DNA of 64,000 bases from Paenibacillus tengchongensis (GTDB lineage Bacteria > Bacillota > Bacilli > Paenibacillales > Paenibacillaceae), in NCBI RefSeq assembly GCF_008973665.1, contig NZ_WACP01000002.1, forward strand, positions 1 through 64,000, read 5' to 3'. The notes beneath the pieces are model-generated. The model did no database searches. It was not told where the DNA came from and saw only the letters and a program-made list of their open reading frames with translations. The position numbers and the translations under genes were made by a program. Shown here in pieces: positions 37,014 through 47,893 of this stretch; the first letter of the stretch is position 1; every line of letters begins with the position of its first letter.

Positions 37014-39023
37014 ATGCCTAAATTTCTGCTGCGGCGCTGGCACGGCTACCATACCGTCTGGGCATTTATGCTGCTGCTGGTCCTGATTATTGTGGTCAGT
37101 ATCTACAATTGGGTCCTGGGTGTGGCCAGCCTTTTTCTGGCCGGTACCATGTGCTTCTCTATGCTGAAGGCGGAAATTTCGTTCCGGCGCAATCTGGTGG
37201 AGTATATTAACGGGCTATCCTTCCGGATTAAAAGGGTGGAGGGTGAAGCGGTCAGCATGCTGCCGCTGGGGATTATGCTATACGGCGAGGACCGCACCGT
37301 AGAGTGGCATAACCGCAATGCCGGGGAGATCTTTGCCCGTAAGACGCTAGTGGGTGAAGCGCTGCAGGAATTGATGCCGGATATTATGGCTTCTGTGTCA
37401 GGGAATCCGGCGCATAAGCGGGATGGCAAAGATAAAGAGCAGGGTATTAAAGAGATTAGACAAGAAATTACGGTCAATGACCGTTATTATCAGGTTGTAA
37501 TTATTCAGAGCGAACGTTTGCTGTATCTATACGATATCACCGAGCTGGTGGTGCTGCGGGAGCGGTACGAGGAAGAGAAGCTGGCGATCGGGATTGTCAT
37601 GATGGACAATCTGGATGAGGCGGCGCAGGGCATGGATGATCAGCAGCGCACTTCTCTGATTGCCAAGGTAGCGAGCGAAATCACCGAATGGAGCAAGATG
37701 TTCGATGTATATCTCCGCCGCCTGTCTTCAGAGCGGTATCTGATGCTGCTGAATCACCGTAGTCTGCAGGCGCTCGAGGAGAGCCGGTTTGTCATTCTTG
37801 ACGAGGTCCGCGAGATGACAGCCGACCTCAAGGTACCGATGACGCTCAGCATCGGGCTGGCATACGGCGCTGAATCGGCCAGCGAGCTGGGCGCGCTGGC
37901 GCAGTCCAGTCTCGACATGGCTTTGGGCCGGGGGGGAGACCAGGCGGCCGTCAAGGCAGGCCAGCGCCTCTCCTTCTATGGCGGCAAGAGCAATGCCGCC
38001 GAGAAACGCACGAGAGTGCGGGCCCGGGTCATCGCCCATGCGCTCCGCGATCTGATGCAGGAGAGCGACCGGGTGCTGATTATGGGGCACCGGATACCGG
38101 ATATCGACGCGGTCGGCGCCTCCATCGGGCTGCTTAAGGCCGCGCAGATGTACAATGTGGAAGCAAGCATCGTGATGGAGCCGCCCAACCCGTCGATTAC
38201 CCGGATGATGGAGCAGATCCGCAAAGATGATGAATTGTACAAGTCCTTTGTCACTCCTGAGCAGGCACTGCAGATGATGACCGAGCATACACTGCTCATT
38301 GTTGTCGATACCCATAAAGCCTCGATGACGATGGAGGCACGTCTGGTCCATTATGCCAGCCGGATCGTGGTGGTGGATCATCACCGCCGGGGCGAGGAGT
38401 TCATCAACGATGCGGTGCTTGTCTACCTGGAGCCGTATGCGTCCTCTACCTGCGAGCTGGTCACGGAGCTGCTGCAATACATCCATGATAAGATCAGGCT
38501 CAGTCCGCTTGAGGCCACCATGCTGCTGGCGGGGATTACGGTGGATACGAAGCATTTTGCCCTTCATACGGGCTCGCGTACGTTTGAAGCGGCCGGGTTC
38601 CTGCGCCGGATTGGCGCGGATACGGTTCTTATCCAGCGTATGCTGAAGGAAGACCTGCAGGAGTATATCTCCAAAGCGGAAATTATTAAGAATGCCCGGA
38701 TGATTTACGACAATATCGCTCTGGTCGTAGCGGAGCCGGGCAAGAAGATCCCGCAGCTTCTAATCGCCCAGACGGCGGATACGCTGCTGGGAATGACGAA
38801 TGTGGTCGCCTCGTTCGTCATCAGCGAGCGGCCGGATGGCCTGATCGGCATCAGTGCCCGCTCGCTTGGACGGATGAATGTCCAAGTGGTTATGGAGAAG
38901 CTGGGCGGCGGCGGACATTTAACCAATGCTGCAGTCCAGCTGGAAGGAACAAGCAAGGAAGCAGAAGCCAGACTGCTTGAAGTGCTGGCGGAAATTGAAG
39001 CGAAAGAGGGGCTTTTCGAATGA
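37014..39023 (+). CDS. gdpP: cyclic-di-AMP phosphodiesterase GdpP
   Basis: A 669-residue GdpP. There are two membrane helices (about 14-50), a PAS-like domain (about 80-165) and a degenerate GGDEF domain (about 180-320) whose signature loop is replaced by SSERY. The DHH domain has [10 protein letters not shown] at 357-366, VDTHK at 431-435 and DHH at 455-457. The DHHA1 domain has [10 protein letters not shown]. It hydrolyses c-di-AMP and so affects potassium balance and wall stress. It overlaps rplI by 4 nt (ATGA). Confidence 0.96.
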   Translation: MPKFLLRRWHGYHTVWAFMLLLVLIIVVSIYNWVLGVASLFLAGTMCFSMLKAEISFRRNLVEYINGLSFRIKRVEGEAVSMLPLGIMLYGEDRTVEWHNRNAGEIFARKTLVGEALQELMPDIMASVSGNPAHKRDGKDKEQGIKEIRQEITVNDRYYQVVIIQSERLLYLYDITELVVLRERYEEEKLAIGIVMMDNLDEAAQGMDDQQRTSLIAKVASEITEWSKMFDVYLRRLSSERYLMLLNHRSLQALEESRFVILDEVREMTADLKVPMTLSIGLAYGAESASELGALAQSSLDMALGRGGDQAAVKAGQRLSFYGGKSNAAEKRTRVRARVIAHALRDLMQESDRVLIMGHRIPDIDAVGASIGLLKAAQMYNVEASIVMEPPNPSITRMMEQIRKDDELYKSFVTPEQALQMMTEHTLLIVVDTHKASMTMEARLVHYASRIVVVDHHRRGEEFINDAVLVYLEPYASSTCELVTELLQYIHDKIRLSPLEATMLLAGITVDTKHFALHTGSRTFEAAGFLRRIGADTVLIQRMLKEDLQEYISKAEIIKNARMIYDNIALVVAEPGKKIPQLLIAQTADTLLGMTNVVASFVISERPDGLIGISARSLGRMNVQVVMEKLGGGGHLTNAAVQLEGTSKEAEARLLEVLAEIEAKEGLFE

Positions 39024-39466
39024 AGGTCATTTTCATAAAAGATGTGAAGGGTCAAGGCAAAAAAGGACAAGTTAAAGAGGTATCGGAAGGCTACGCTACG
39101 AACTTCCTGCTGCCGCGCGGACTGGTGCGTCCAGCGACAGATGGCAACGTGAAGACGCTGGAGAACCAGGCGGCAGCCGAACAGCGCAAGAAGGAGCAGG
39201 AGAAGGAAGAGGCCCAGCAGCTCGGCAAGAAGCTGGATGAGCTGACCCTGACCATCAAGGCAAAGGCCGGTGAAGGCGGACGTCTCTTCGGCGCCATTAC
39301 CAGCAAGCAGATTGCTGAAGCGCTGGCAGCGGTGAACGGCATTGTCATCGACAAGCGCAAGATTGAATTGAATGATCCGATCCGTCATATCGGCACGTTT
39401 CTGGTTAATGTGAAATTGCATTCCGAAGTGAAAGCCCGGTTCACGGTTCAGGTTACGGAGGAGTAA
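39020..39466 (+). CDS. rplI: 50S ribosomal protein L9
   Basis: A 148-residue L9: N-terminal domain [21 protein letters not shown], a long connecting helix rich in Glu/Lys/Gln, and a C-terminal domain with [17 protein letters not shown]. It is coupled to gdpP by overlap and precedes dnaB by one nucleotide. Confidence 0.97.
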   Translation: MKVIFIKDVKGQGKKGQVKEVSEGYATNFLLPRGLVRPATDGNVKTLENQAAAEQRKKEQEKEEAQQLGKKLDELTLTIKAKAGEGGRLFGAITSKQIAEALAAVNGIVIDKRKIELNDPIRHIGTFLVNVKLHSEVKARFTVQVTEE

Positions 39467-39467
39467 G

Positions 39468-40829
39468 ATGGGCGGAGATCTCTTTTTCGATCGGGTTCCT
39501 CCCCAGAACCTGGAGGCGGAGCAGGCTGTCATCGGTGCCGTTCTGCTGCAGGATGAAGCGCTGATCACAGCGATGGAGCGGGTGAATCCCGAAGATTTCT
39601 ACGACAAGGCGCATCAAATGATTTTTGATGCCATGATACAGCTCGGAGAAGAGAACCAGCCGATCGATCTAGTTACGCTAACGTCAAGGCTACAGGATAA
39701 GGGAGAGCTCGAGGACATCGGCGGAGTCAGCTATCTGGCCAAGCTGGCGCATGCAGTACCGACTGCGGCTAACGTCGATTATTACGCCCAGATTATTGAA
39801 GAGAAGGCAATGCTGCGGCGGCTGATCCGTACCGCGACCCAGATTGTGAGCGAAGGCTACACTGGCGGCGAAGACGTCGGCATTATGCTGAGCGACGCCG
39901 AGCGGCGGATTCTCGAGATTTCTAACCGGCGGAGCGGCAGCGGGTTCATTGCTATCCGTGATGTGGTAATGGAGGTCTTCGAGCGCGTTGAACTGCTGCA
40001 TCAGAATAAAGGCAATACCTCGGGGATTCCGTCGGGGTTCGCCGACCTGGACAAGATGACGAACGGTTTCCAGCGAAACGACCTGATTATCGTGGCGGCG
40101 CGTCCTTCCGTCGGCAAGACGGCGTTCGCGCTTAACATTGCCCAGAATGTGGCGGTCCGCGCCAAAGAGACCGTAGCGATCTTCAGTCTGGAAATGTCGG
40201 CGGCCCAGCTGGTGCAGCGTATGATTTGTGCCGAGGCTAATCTTGACGCCAATATTATGCGTACCGGTGAGTTTAAGAACGATGACGACTGGTCCAAGCT
40301 TACCATGGGAATCGCCTCGCTGGCCGAATCGGAGATCTATATCGATGATACGCCGGGCGTTACGGTCACCGATATCCGGGCCAAATGCCGGCGGCTGAAG
40401 AAGGAGAAGGGGCTGGGGATGATTGTCATCGACTACCTGCAGCTCATTCAGGGCCGCGGCAAACCGGGCGAGAACCGCCAGCAGGAAGTCTCGGAAATCT
40501 CCCGTACGCTGAAGCAGATTGCCCGCGAGCTGGATGTTCCGGTCATTGCCCTGTCTCAGCTTAGCCGCGGGGTAGAGCAGCGGCAGGACAAGCGGCCGAT
40601 GATGAGTGACCTTCGTGAATCTGGCTCCATAGAGCAGGACGCCGATATCGTAGCGTTCCTGTACCGTGATGATTACTATAATCAGGAGACCGAGAAGAAG
40701 AACATCATCGAAATCATCATTGCCAAACAGCGTAACGGCCCGGTAGGCACAGTAGAGCTGGTATTTTTGAAAAATTTCAACAAATTCGTCAACTACGAGC
40801 GGGCTCATGCGGAGCCGTTTGCAGGTTAG
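39468..40829 (+). CDS. dnaB: replicative DNA helicase (DnaB family; B. subtilis DnaC)
   Basis: A 453-residue hexameric helicase. The N-terminal primase-interacting domain begins near RVPPQNLEAEQAVIGAVLL. The RecA-like motor has Walker A ARPSVGKTAFALNIA, MIVIDYLQLIQG, and the arginine-finger region. It unwinds DNA at forks. The gdpP-rplI-dnaB order is conserved in Bacilli. Confidence 0.97.
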   Translation: MGGDLFFDRVPPQNLEAEQAVIGAVLLQDEALITAMERVNPEDFYDKAHQMIFDAMIQLGEENQPIDLVTLTSRLQDKGELEDIGGVSYLAKLAHAVPTAANVDYYAQIIEEKAMLRRLIRTATQIVSEGYTGGEDVGIMLSDAERRILEISNRRSGSGFIAIRDVVMEVFERVELLHQNKGNTSGIPSGFADLDKMTNGFQRNDLIIVAARPSVGKTAFALNIAQNVAVRAKETVAIFSLEMSAAQLVQRMICAEANLDANIMRTGEFKNDDDWSKLTMGIASLAESEIYIDDTPGVTVTDIRAKCRRLKKEKGLGMIVIDYLQLIQGRGKPGENRQQEVSEISRTLKQIARELDVPVIALSQLSRGVEQRQDKRPMMSDLRESGSIEQDADIVAFLYRDDYYNQETEKKNIIEIIIAKQRNGPVGTVELVFLKNFNKFVNYERAHAEPFAG

Positions 40830-40850
40830 GCGATTTCCGCACAATATCCG

Positions 40851-40888
40851 AACGATCACACTTTTTATGGTGTGATCGTTCGTTTTTA
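40851..40888 (+). terminator. terminator after dnaB
   Basis: AACGATCACAC pairs perfectly with GTGTGATCGTT, followed by CGTTTTT. Confidence 0.9.
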
Positions 40889-40889
40889 T

Positions 40890-40918
40890 TTGACTTTGAA
40901 AAGTCGCACTGGTACACT
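40890..40918 (+). promoter_or_regulatory. purA promoter
   Basis: TTGACT (40890-40895), a 17-bp spacer and TACACT (40913-40918). It begins right after the dnaB terminator and gives a leader of about 115 nt. Confidence 0.78.
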
Positions 40919-40934
40919 GATTATTGTGCTTTAG

Positions 40935-42326
<1,392 letters not shown>

Positions 42327-42342
42327 TGATACGCTGATTGTG

Positions 42343-42372
42343 AAAGAGACCCGTGCCGGGTCTCTTTTTTTT
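42343..42372 (+). terminator. terminator after purA
   Basis: AAAGAGACCC pairs with GGGTCTCTTT around GTGCC, followed by a T run. Confidence 0.92.
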
Positions 42373-42390
42373 GCGTTAACCGGGAGTGAT

Positions 42391-42650
42391 CCGCCGCAAA
42401 GTACCCGGATTAGCTCCAGTGAATCGCCATCACTTTGTGGGGCAGGATGTTGGGGTCCCCGCAAAGTACCCGGATTAGCTTCGGTGGATCAACATCACTT
42501 TGTGGGGCAGGATGTTGGGGTCCCCGCAAAGTACCCGGATTAGCATCAGTGTATCGCCATCACTTTGTGGGGCAGGTTGTTGGGGTCCCCGCAAAGTACC
42601 CGGATTAGCTTCGGTGGATCAACATCACTTTGTGGGGTTGAGATAGGTTT
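42391..42650. repeat. four tandem 65-bp units with inverted arms
   Basis: The core CCGCAAAGTACCCGGATTAGC recurs at 42394, 42459, 42524 and 42589, an exact 65-bp period. In units 2-4 the left arm CCCCGCAAAGT can pair with ACTTTGTGGGG (one G-T pair); the left arm of unit 1 is altered. Between core and right arm lies a variable stretch of about 17 bp, identical in units 2 and 4. A 14-bp joint (CAGG..TGTTGGGGT) links units. It lies between the purA terminator and the next gene, and a related single copy occurs at 26726. Confidence 0.93.
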
Positions 42651-42712
42651 CCCTCTGCTGCTTCCAGTCAATACTGGAAGAATAGGAAGGCAGATGCGAG
42701 GGAGTGAAGAAG

Positions 42713-43345
42713 ATGAAATTGCTGAAACGTGCGTTGGGAGTGTGCCTGATCGTCGTATTGGCCAGCGCATTGTCTGTTGCGACTACGGCCATAGTCGTAC
42801 AGACCTATATCCAATCCGTGCTGAGCGGCCTTGGTATTGATCTGGGTACGCCCGGGCCGGGAATCGGCGGGCTGGTGCAGGCGATTACCGGTACAGGCGA
42901 CAACAGCGGAGGGCAACAAGAAGATACCGGCAGCGGCACGGGGGCTCAGGAAAGCGGGGCTGTCTCTGAGGGCGGCCAGGACACCGAAGAACCGGCCGAG
43001 GAGGAGGTGCCGGAGAACTCCATACCGGTCATGGGCGGGGTAAGCAGCACGGAGACGCAAGGGGGAGGCAACGTGCTCGACCAGCAGCTGGTTATGACGC
43101 CGGAGGCTATGGGCGAGATGAAGGACAGCCTGCCTTCCTCGGAGAAAGCCAGTATTTTTAATATATTAATGAATAAGCTGCCGCAGGAGGAAATGCAGAA
43201 GATCTCTACGGCGATGGAAGACGGCTTAACAGAGAGTGAAGTTAAGGAACTACAGGATATTATTGCTAAGTACGTGGAATCTGAGGAATATGATCAGTTA
43301 ATGAAAATGCTTACACCAAATATTAACGAAAGCGACGGCAACTGA
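42713..43345 (+). CDS. hypothetical secreted or membrane-anchored protein
   Basis: I do not recognise this 210-residue protein. A basic start and hydrophobic helix (about 5-30) form a signal or anchor. A Gly/Glu/Gln/Ser-rich low-complexity stretch follows (about 45-110), then a helical C-terminal domain (TPEAMGEMKDSLPSSEKASI, DGLTESEVKELQDIIAKYV). It is probably exported. I start at ATG 42713 with GGGAG 8 nt upstream; a GTG three codons earlier is possible. It is monocistronic, between the repeat array and a perfect terminator. Confidence 0.72.
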   Translation: MKLLKRALGVCLIVVLASALSVATTAIVVQTYIQSVLSGLGIDLGTPGPGIGGLVQAITGTGDNSGGQQEDTGSGTGAQESGAVSEGGQDTEEPAEEEVPENSIPVMGGVSSTETQGGGNVLDQQLVMTPEAMGEMKDSLPSSEKASIFNILMNKLPQEEMQKISTAMEDGLTESEVKELQDIIAKYVESEEYDQLMKMLTPNINESDGN

Positions 43346-43395
43346 AAATTGTCACTTTTTGGACACAGCAACCCTGTTTAAAGCCTATATTTACG

Positions 43396-43426
43396 GACAA
43401 AACCCGCGAAAATCGCGGGTTTTGTC
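43396..43426 (+). terminator. terminator after the hypothetical protein gene
   Basis: GACAAAACCCGCGA pairs perfectly with its complement around AAA. The T run is inside the 3' arm (GGGTTTTGTC). Confidence 0.8.
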
Positions 43427-43496
43427 ATGATAACCAAGTTGAAATCGTTCAAGCGGCTATGGTACAGTAAAAAAGGACTAGCAGGGGTTAATTTTT

Positions 43497-43513
43497 TGTA
43501 ACCTTTTTGTTAT
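43497..43513 (+). promoter_or_regulatory. WalR binding site
   Basis: TGTAAC-CTTTT-TGTTAT exactly fits the WalR consensus TGTWAH-N5-TGTWAH. It lies 142 bp upstream of a LysM/G5/M23 endopeptidase gene, a typical WalR target, and that gene is directly upstream of walR. Confidence 0.8.
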
Positions 43514-43654
43514 TAAAAATTTATAAATCCCGGAAGACTCAGACTCACACAAAACTATAAATATAGACGCAGCAATTATATATATAAGGGGTCGTACAAC
43601 AAGCTTGGACATCCTGGTTGTGGCAGAGAGGGATGGGCTGAAAGGGAGAGTTTC

Positions 43655-45187
43655 ATGAAAGGATTTAAGTTTATGCGTGGGACGGGGAAACTGCAGGATC
43701 CTGCAGGGTTCAGCGCAGAAGAGCGGCCGGATAACGGTGCTTCCGGGCAAACTCATGTCTACGTTCAAGAAACCAGATCCCGCAGGTTGCGGCGCTCCTG
43801 GATTGTGGCTTCCGCCGGACTGGTGCTGGTGAGCGCATTTTTGATCGGAGCAGAGAAGAAGTATGTGACCGCAAATACGGAAACTTATTACAAGGTGCTG
43901 GTCAAAGGCCAGGAGGTCGGCAAGATCTATCAGCAGGCGGACCTCAATCAGTTGTTTGAGGAGAAACGGGAGGAATATCAGCAAAAGTATCCTGATTCGG
44001 TGATGGTGCTCCAAACAGAAGGCATTACGACAGAGCAGGAGCAGGCATTCAAGCCGGAAGTGGACAGCGAAGCGACACTGAAGAAGCTGGACGGCATGCT
44101 TAAGGCGTATGCGATTGGTGTGCAGCTGACCGTAGACGGGGAAGCACTGGGCATTGTCAAAGACCAGGAGACGGCGAATGCGGTTCTGGAGGCCGTCAAG
44201 CAGCATTATGCGCCGCAGGCTGTCGCCAGCGCCGGTGTTACCCTGATGAAGACAGCGGCATCAAGTTCGGTGTCCGCCGCAGATTCGGACAAGCTGGAAT
44301 CGGCTGAAATTCGCGAAGAGGTCTCGATTGTTCCAGTCAAAGCTGACCCCAACAAGGTGCTGACCGTGGAAGAGGCCGTCAAGACACTGACGGAAGGCGA
44401 TGAAGAACCGCTCGTCTATACTGTGCAGGAGGGCGACACCGTTTCAGCTATTGCCACACGTTTCGGAATTACACAGGATGAGATCTTCCGCAATAACCCT
44501 GCCGTTAAGGAATTGACTCTGCAGATCGGCGATGAGCTGCAGCTGACGGTGCCGCAGCCTGATCTGACGGTGGTCACTGTCGAGCAGGTGACGGAGCAGG
44601 TCGTGACCGAGCCGGAGGTTGAAATCCGCAAGAGCGACCAGCTGGCTGCCGGTAAACGCAAGGTTGTGCGTCCGGGCCAGACGGGACTGAAGGAAATGCA
44701 GTACCGTGTCACCAAGGAGAACGGCATTGTCGTTAAGGAAGAGTGGCTGGGCCAGACGGTTGTGAAGGCTTCACTGCCGGAAGTGGTCTACAGCGGCACC
44801 AAAGTTGTCGGTGAGGGAACGGGCATGTTCGCCTGGCCGGTCAGCGGCGCATCGATTTCCAGCAGCTTCGGCGAACGCTGGGGCCGCGCCCATAAGGGCG
44901 TCGATCTCGTCTCCGGTAACCGGACGATTAAGGCCGCCGACGCCGGGGTCGTCACCTTTGCCGGAACGCAAAGCGGCTATGGCAACGTGGTTATCGTCAA
45001 TCATAAGAACGGCTATGTAACTTATTACGGACACTTGAAGAGCATCTCGGTATCGGTCGGCCAGAAGCTGTCTCAGGGCAGCAAGATCGGCATTATGGGC
45101 AGCACCGGGCGTTCGACAGGCACACACCTGCATTTTGAAATCCGCAAGAACGGCACGGCCGTCAATCCGATGAAGTATTTGAAATAA
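43655..45187 (+). CDS. M23 family metallopeptidase with LysM and G5 domains
   Basis: A 510-residue envelope peptidase: cytoplasmic Arg-rich start, one membrane helix (about 47-66), a region of unknown fold (70-235), LysM (254-298, YTVQEGDTVSAIATRFG), G5 (about 302-380) and an M23 domain. The zinc ligands His413 and Asp417 (HKGVDLV) and the pair HLHFE at 491-495 are intact. It should cleave peptide cross-links in peptidoglycan and bind glycan through LysM. The WalR box upstream and walRK downstream suggest control by WalR. Confidence 0.93.
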   Translation: MKGFKFMRGTGKLQDPAGFSAEERPDNGASGQTHVYVQETRSRRLRRSWIVASAGLVLVSAFLIGAEKKYVTANTETYYKVLVKGQEVGKIYQQADLNQLFEEKREEYQQKYPDSVMVLQTEGITTEQEQAFKPEVDSEATLKKLDGMLKAYAIGVQLTVDGEALGIVKDQETANAVLEAVKQHYAPQAVASAGVTLMKTAASSSVSAADSDKLESAEIREEVSIVPVKADPNKVLTVEEAVKTLTEGDEEPLVYTVQEGDTVSAIATRFGITQDEIFRNNPAVKELTLQIGDELQLTVPQPDLTVVTVEQVTEQVVTEPEVEIRKSDQLAAGKRKVVRPGQTGLKEMQYRVTKENGIVVKEEWLGQTVVKASLPEVVYSGTKVVGEGTGMFAWPVSGASISSSFGERWGRAHKGVDLVSGNRTIKAADAGVVTFAGTQSGYGNVVIVNHKNGYVTYYGHLKSISVSVGQKLSQGSKIGIMGSTGRSTGTHLHFEIRKNGTAVNPMKYLK

Positions 45188-45329
45188 TCCTACTGAAATC
45201 ATCCAATATTTTTATGAGCCGCCCGGATTTTCCGGGCGGCTCACTTGTTTCATGGGATGTGACGCCCGGTCAGGTATGTTAGAATAAAGGGAAAGGGTTT
45301 AACAACGCTTAGAAAGGTGAAGCCGAGCC

Positions 45330-46064
45330 ATGCAGATGGGAACGATTCTGGTAGTAGACGATGAACAGCCTATTGCCGATATCTTAAAGTTTAATTTGGA
45401 GAAGGAAGGCTATGAGGTCATCTGTGCGTTCGACGGCAACAGTGCCGTTGATCTGGCCCTGACCAGGCGGCCCGATCTGATGCTGCTGGATCTGATGCTG
45501 CCGGGGAAGGACGGGATGGATGTGTGCCGCGAGGTGCGTTCCGCACATCTGGATATTCCCATCATTATGCTAACGGCCAAGGACGGCGAAATTGACAAGG
45601 TGCTGGGCCTCGAGCTTGGAGCGGATGATTATGTGACCAAGCCCTTCAGCACGCGTGAGCTGCTGGCCAGAGTGAAGGCTCAGATGCGGCGCCAGCAGAA
45701 GCCGGTGCAGGCCGAGGCCCTCAGCGAGAAGCCGGAGACGAAGCAGGGTGTCTATCATTTCGGACTGTTTATCGATACCGATATGTATATGGTCTATAAG
45801 GACGGCGAACCGCTGGACCTGACCCACCGTGAATATGAACTGCTCTACTATATGGTCCGCCATGCCGGCAAGGTGATGACCCGCGAGCATCTACTGCAGG
45901 CGGTATGGGGATTTGAATATTTCGGCGATGTGCGGACAGTGGACGTGACGATCCGCCGTCTGAGAGAGAAGATTGAAGAGAATCCAAGCAAGCCCGAATA
46001 TATCTTTACCCGGCGTGGCCTCGGATATTTGATGCATAGCCCGAAAAACGGGGGCCTGGGATGA
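45330..46064 (+). CDS. walR: essential response regulator WalR (YycF)
   Basis: A 244-residue OmpR-type regulator. The receiver has the acidic pocket VVDDEQ, phospho-acceptor Asp54 (LLDLMLPG), LTAKDG and TKPFS. A linker is followed by a winged-helix domain ([32 protein letters not shown]). It controls cell-wall hydrolases together with WalK. It overlaps walK by 4 nt. Confidence 0.97.
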   Translation: MQMGTILVVDDEQPIADILKFNLEKEGYEVICAFDGNSAVDLALTRRPDLMLLDLMLPGKDGMDVCREVRSAHLDIPIIMLTAKDGEIDKVLGLELGADDYVTKPFSTRELLARVKAQMRRQQKPVQAEALSEKPETKQGVYHFGLFIDTDMYMVYKDGEPLDLTHREYELLYYMVRHAGKVMTREHLLQAVWGFEYFGDVRTVDVTIRRLREKIEENPSKPEYIFTRRGLGYLMHSPKNGGLG

Positions 46065-47893
46065 AGGGGCTGTCCTTTTTCCGGACGATTCAGGCCAGGC
46101 TGATTATGATCTATGTGCTGCTCATTCTGATCGCCATGCAGCTTATCGGCGTCTATTTCGTCAGTTCGATGAAGAATTCGCTGACAGATAACTTCACCAA
46201 AGACCTGAAGGCACGGGCGGAAATGCTCTCGATTCTGACCGCCGATAAATTCGGCAGCGAGGCGGGAACCGCCGACGAAGATGGCGTGGTGGAAAGCCTG
46301 CGCGGAATGGTCAACAATCTGTATATCAGCGGAGCCGAGATACAGGTGCTGGATGCGAGCGGTAAGATTATCACTACCTCTGTCGCTTCGCAGAACGATA
46401 TTATCGGGCAGCGGAATACACAGACCGTAGTCAACCGTGCGCTGCAGGGCATCAGCGACAATGAGGAATATATTATTGCTGACGACAATGTCCGTAAGAA
46501 GGTGGTCGCCAAGCCTGTGTTATCCGGCGATAAGGTAGTAGGTGCCATCTATATTGCTGCAGATATGAAGGATTTGTACGCTACTATCAGCCGGATTAAC
46601 AATGTCTTTCTATCGGGTCTGCTGCTGGCCTTGGCGCTGACGGCGGTGCTGGGCGTGATTCTGGCCCATACCATCACGCATCCGATCAAGGAGATGACCC
46701 GGCATGCTACGGCGGTGGCTGAGGGGCGTTTTAACCGCAAGATGCCGGTATTCGGCAATGACGAGATCGGACAGCTGAGCCAGGCGTTCAACTATATGAC
46801 GGGAAGGCTGCATGAAGCCTTGTCGCAGAATGAAGAAGAGAAGGAGAAGCTGGCTTCCATCTTGGCGAACATGAGCGATGGCGTTGTGGCAACGGATGAG
46901 AATAACAGGGTCATCCTGATGAACACCCGGGCCGCGCACATGCTCGGCTCAGAGAACCCGCTGCCGGAGGGCGCTCCGCTCGACGAGCTGCTGGGACTGG
47001 ACCATGAGCAGTCCGGCTCCCTAGCACAGGGCAACGCTCAGTCAGCGATGCTGCGCTTAACCCCGATGGACGGCGCGGAAGCAAACATTGTGCGCGTCAC
47101 CTTCACACCGATTCACCGCCGCGAGGGCCGCGGCATCGCGGGCACCATCGCTGTGCTGCAGGATGTTACCGAGCAGGAGAACCTGGAGGAATCGCGGCGC
47201 GAATTCGTCGCCAATGTCTCCCATGAACTGCGGACGCCGCTGACAACCATTAAGAGCTACGCGGAGGCGCTTGATGACGGAGCGCTTGAAGACCCGCAGC
47301 TGGCGGTACGGTTCGTCGGTGTTATCCGCAATGAGACCGAGCGGATGATCCGGCTGGTCACCGATCTGCTGCATCTTTCACGGCTGGATTCGAAGGAGTC
47401 GAGTCTGCGCATTCAGCAGACCGATATCTTCGAAATGCTGGATGATGTAGCCGACCGTTTCTCCTTCCAGCTGCGCCAGAAGCGGATACGTATCGGAACC
47501 AACGTACACAAAGAGGTCGCCTCCGCTTGGCTGGACCGCGATCAGATTGATCAGGTGCTGGGCAATCTGGTGTCCAACGCCTTAAAATATACGCCGGAAG
47601 GCGGAGCCATTGAGCTGGAAGCGCGCAAGAACGATGAAGGCATGCTTGCAATTTCAGTGCGCGACTCCGGGATCGGGATTCCGAAGAAGGATATCGAGCG
47701 CATATTTGAGCGTTTTTACCGGGTGGACAAGGCCCGTTCGCGCAATATGGGCGGGACGGGCCTCGGACTGTCCATTGCCCGGGAAATTGTCAAAGCACAC
47801 GGAGGCTCCATTTCCCTGCAATCCGAGCTGAATCAGGGCTCGCTGGTTACGTTTACGCTGCCGCTTTTGCAGCAAGGGAGGAGTGAGCTGTGA
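46061..47893 (+). CDS. walK: sensor histidine kinase WalK (YycG)
   Basis: A 610-residue kinase: two membrane helices (about 12-31 and 183-203) flank an extracytoplasmic PAS-like domain, then HAMP, PAS (about 255-370), HisKA with His388 ([19 protein letters not shown]) and a HATPase domain ([32 protein letters not shown]). It phosphorylates WalR at the division site. Its stop overlaps the GTG start of walH. Confidence 0.97.
   Translation: MKGLSFFRTIQARLIMIYVLLILIAMQLIGVYFVSSMKNSLTDNFTKDLKARAEMLSILTADKFGSEAGTADEDGVVESLRGMVNNLYISGAEIQVLDASGKIITTSVASQNDIIGQRNTQTVVNRALQGISDNEEYIIADDNVRKKVVAKPVLSGDKVVGAIYIAADMKDLYATISRINNVFLSGLLLALALTAVLGVILAHTITHPIKEMTRHATAVAEGRFNRKMPVFGNDEIGQLSQAFNYMTGRLHEALSQNEEEKEKLASILANMSDGVVATDENNRVILMNTRAAHMLGSENPLPEGAPLDELLGLDHEQSGSLAQGNAQSAMLRLTPMDGAEANIVRVTFTPIHRREGRGIAGTIAVLQDVTEQENLEESRREFVANVSHELRTPLTTIKSYAEALDDGALEDPQLAVRFVGVIRNETERMIRLVTDLLHLSRLDSKESSLRIQQTDIFEMLDDVADRFSFQLRQKRIRIGTNVHKEVASAWLDRDQIDQVLGNLVSNALKYTPEGGAIELEARKNDEGMLAISVRDSGIGIPKKDIERIFERFYRVDKARSRNMGGTGLGLSIAREIVKAHGGSISLQSELNQGSLVTFTLPLLQQGRSEL

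Noticed and set aside
42391..42650. Regularly spaced repeats suggesting a CRISPR array
   Set aside because: Each unit has its own inverted arms. The repeat part (about 48 bp) is longer than the variable part (about 17 bp), two variable parts are identical, and no cas genes are in the window.
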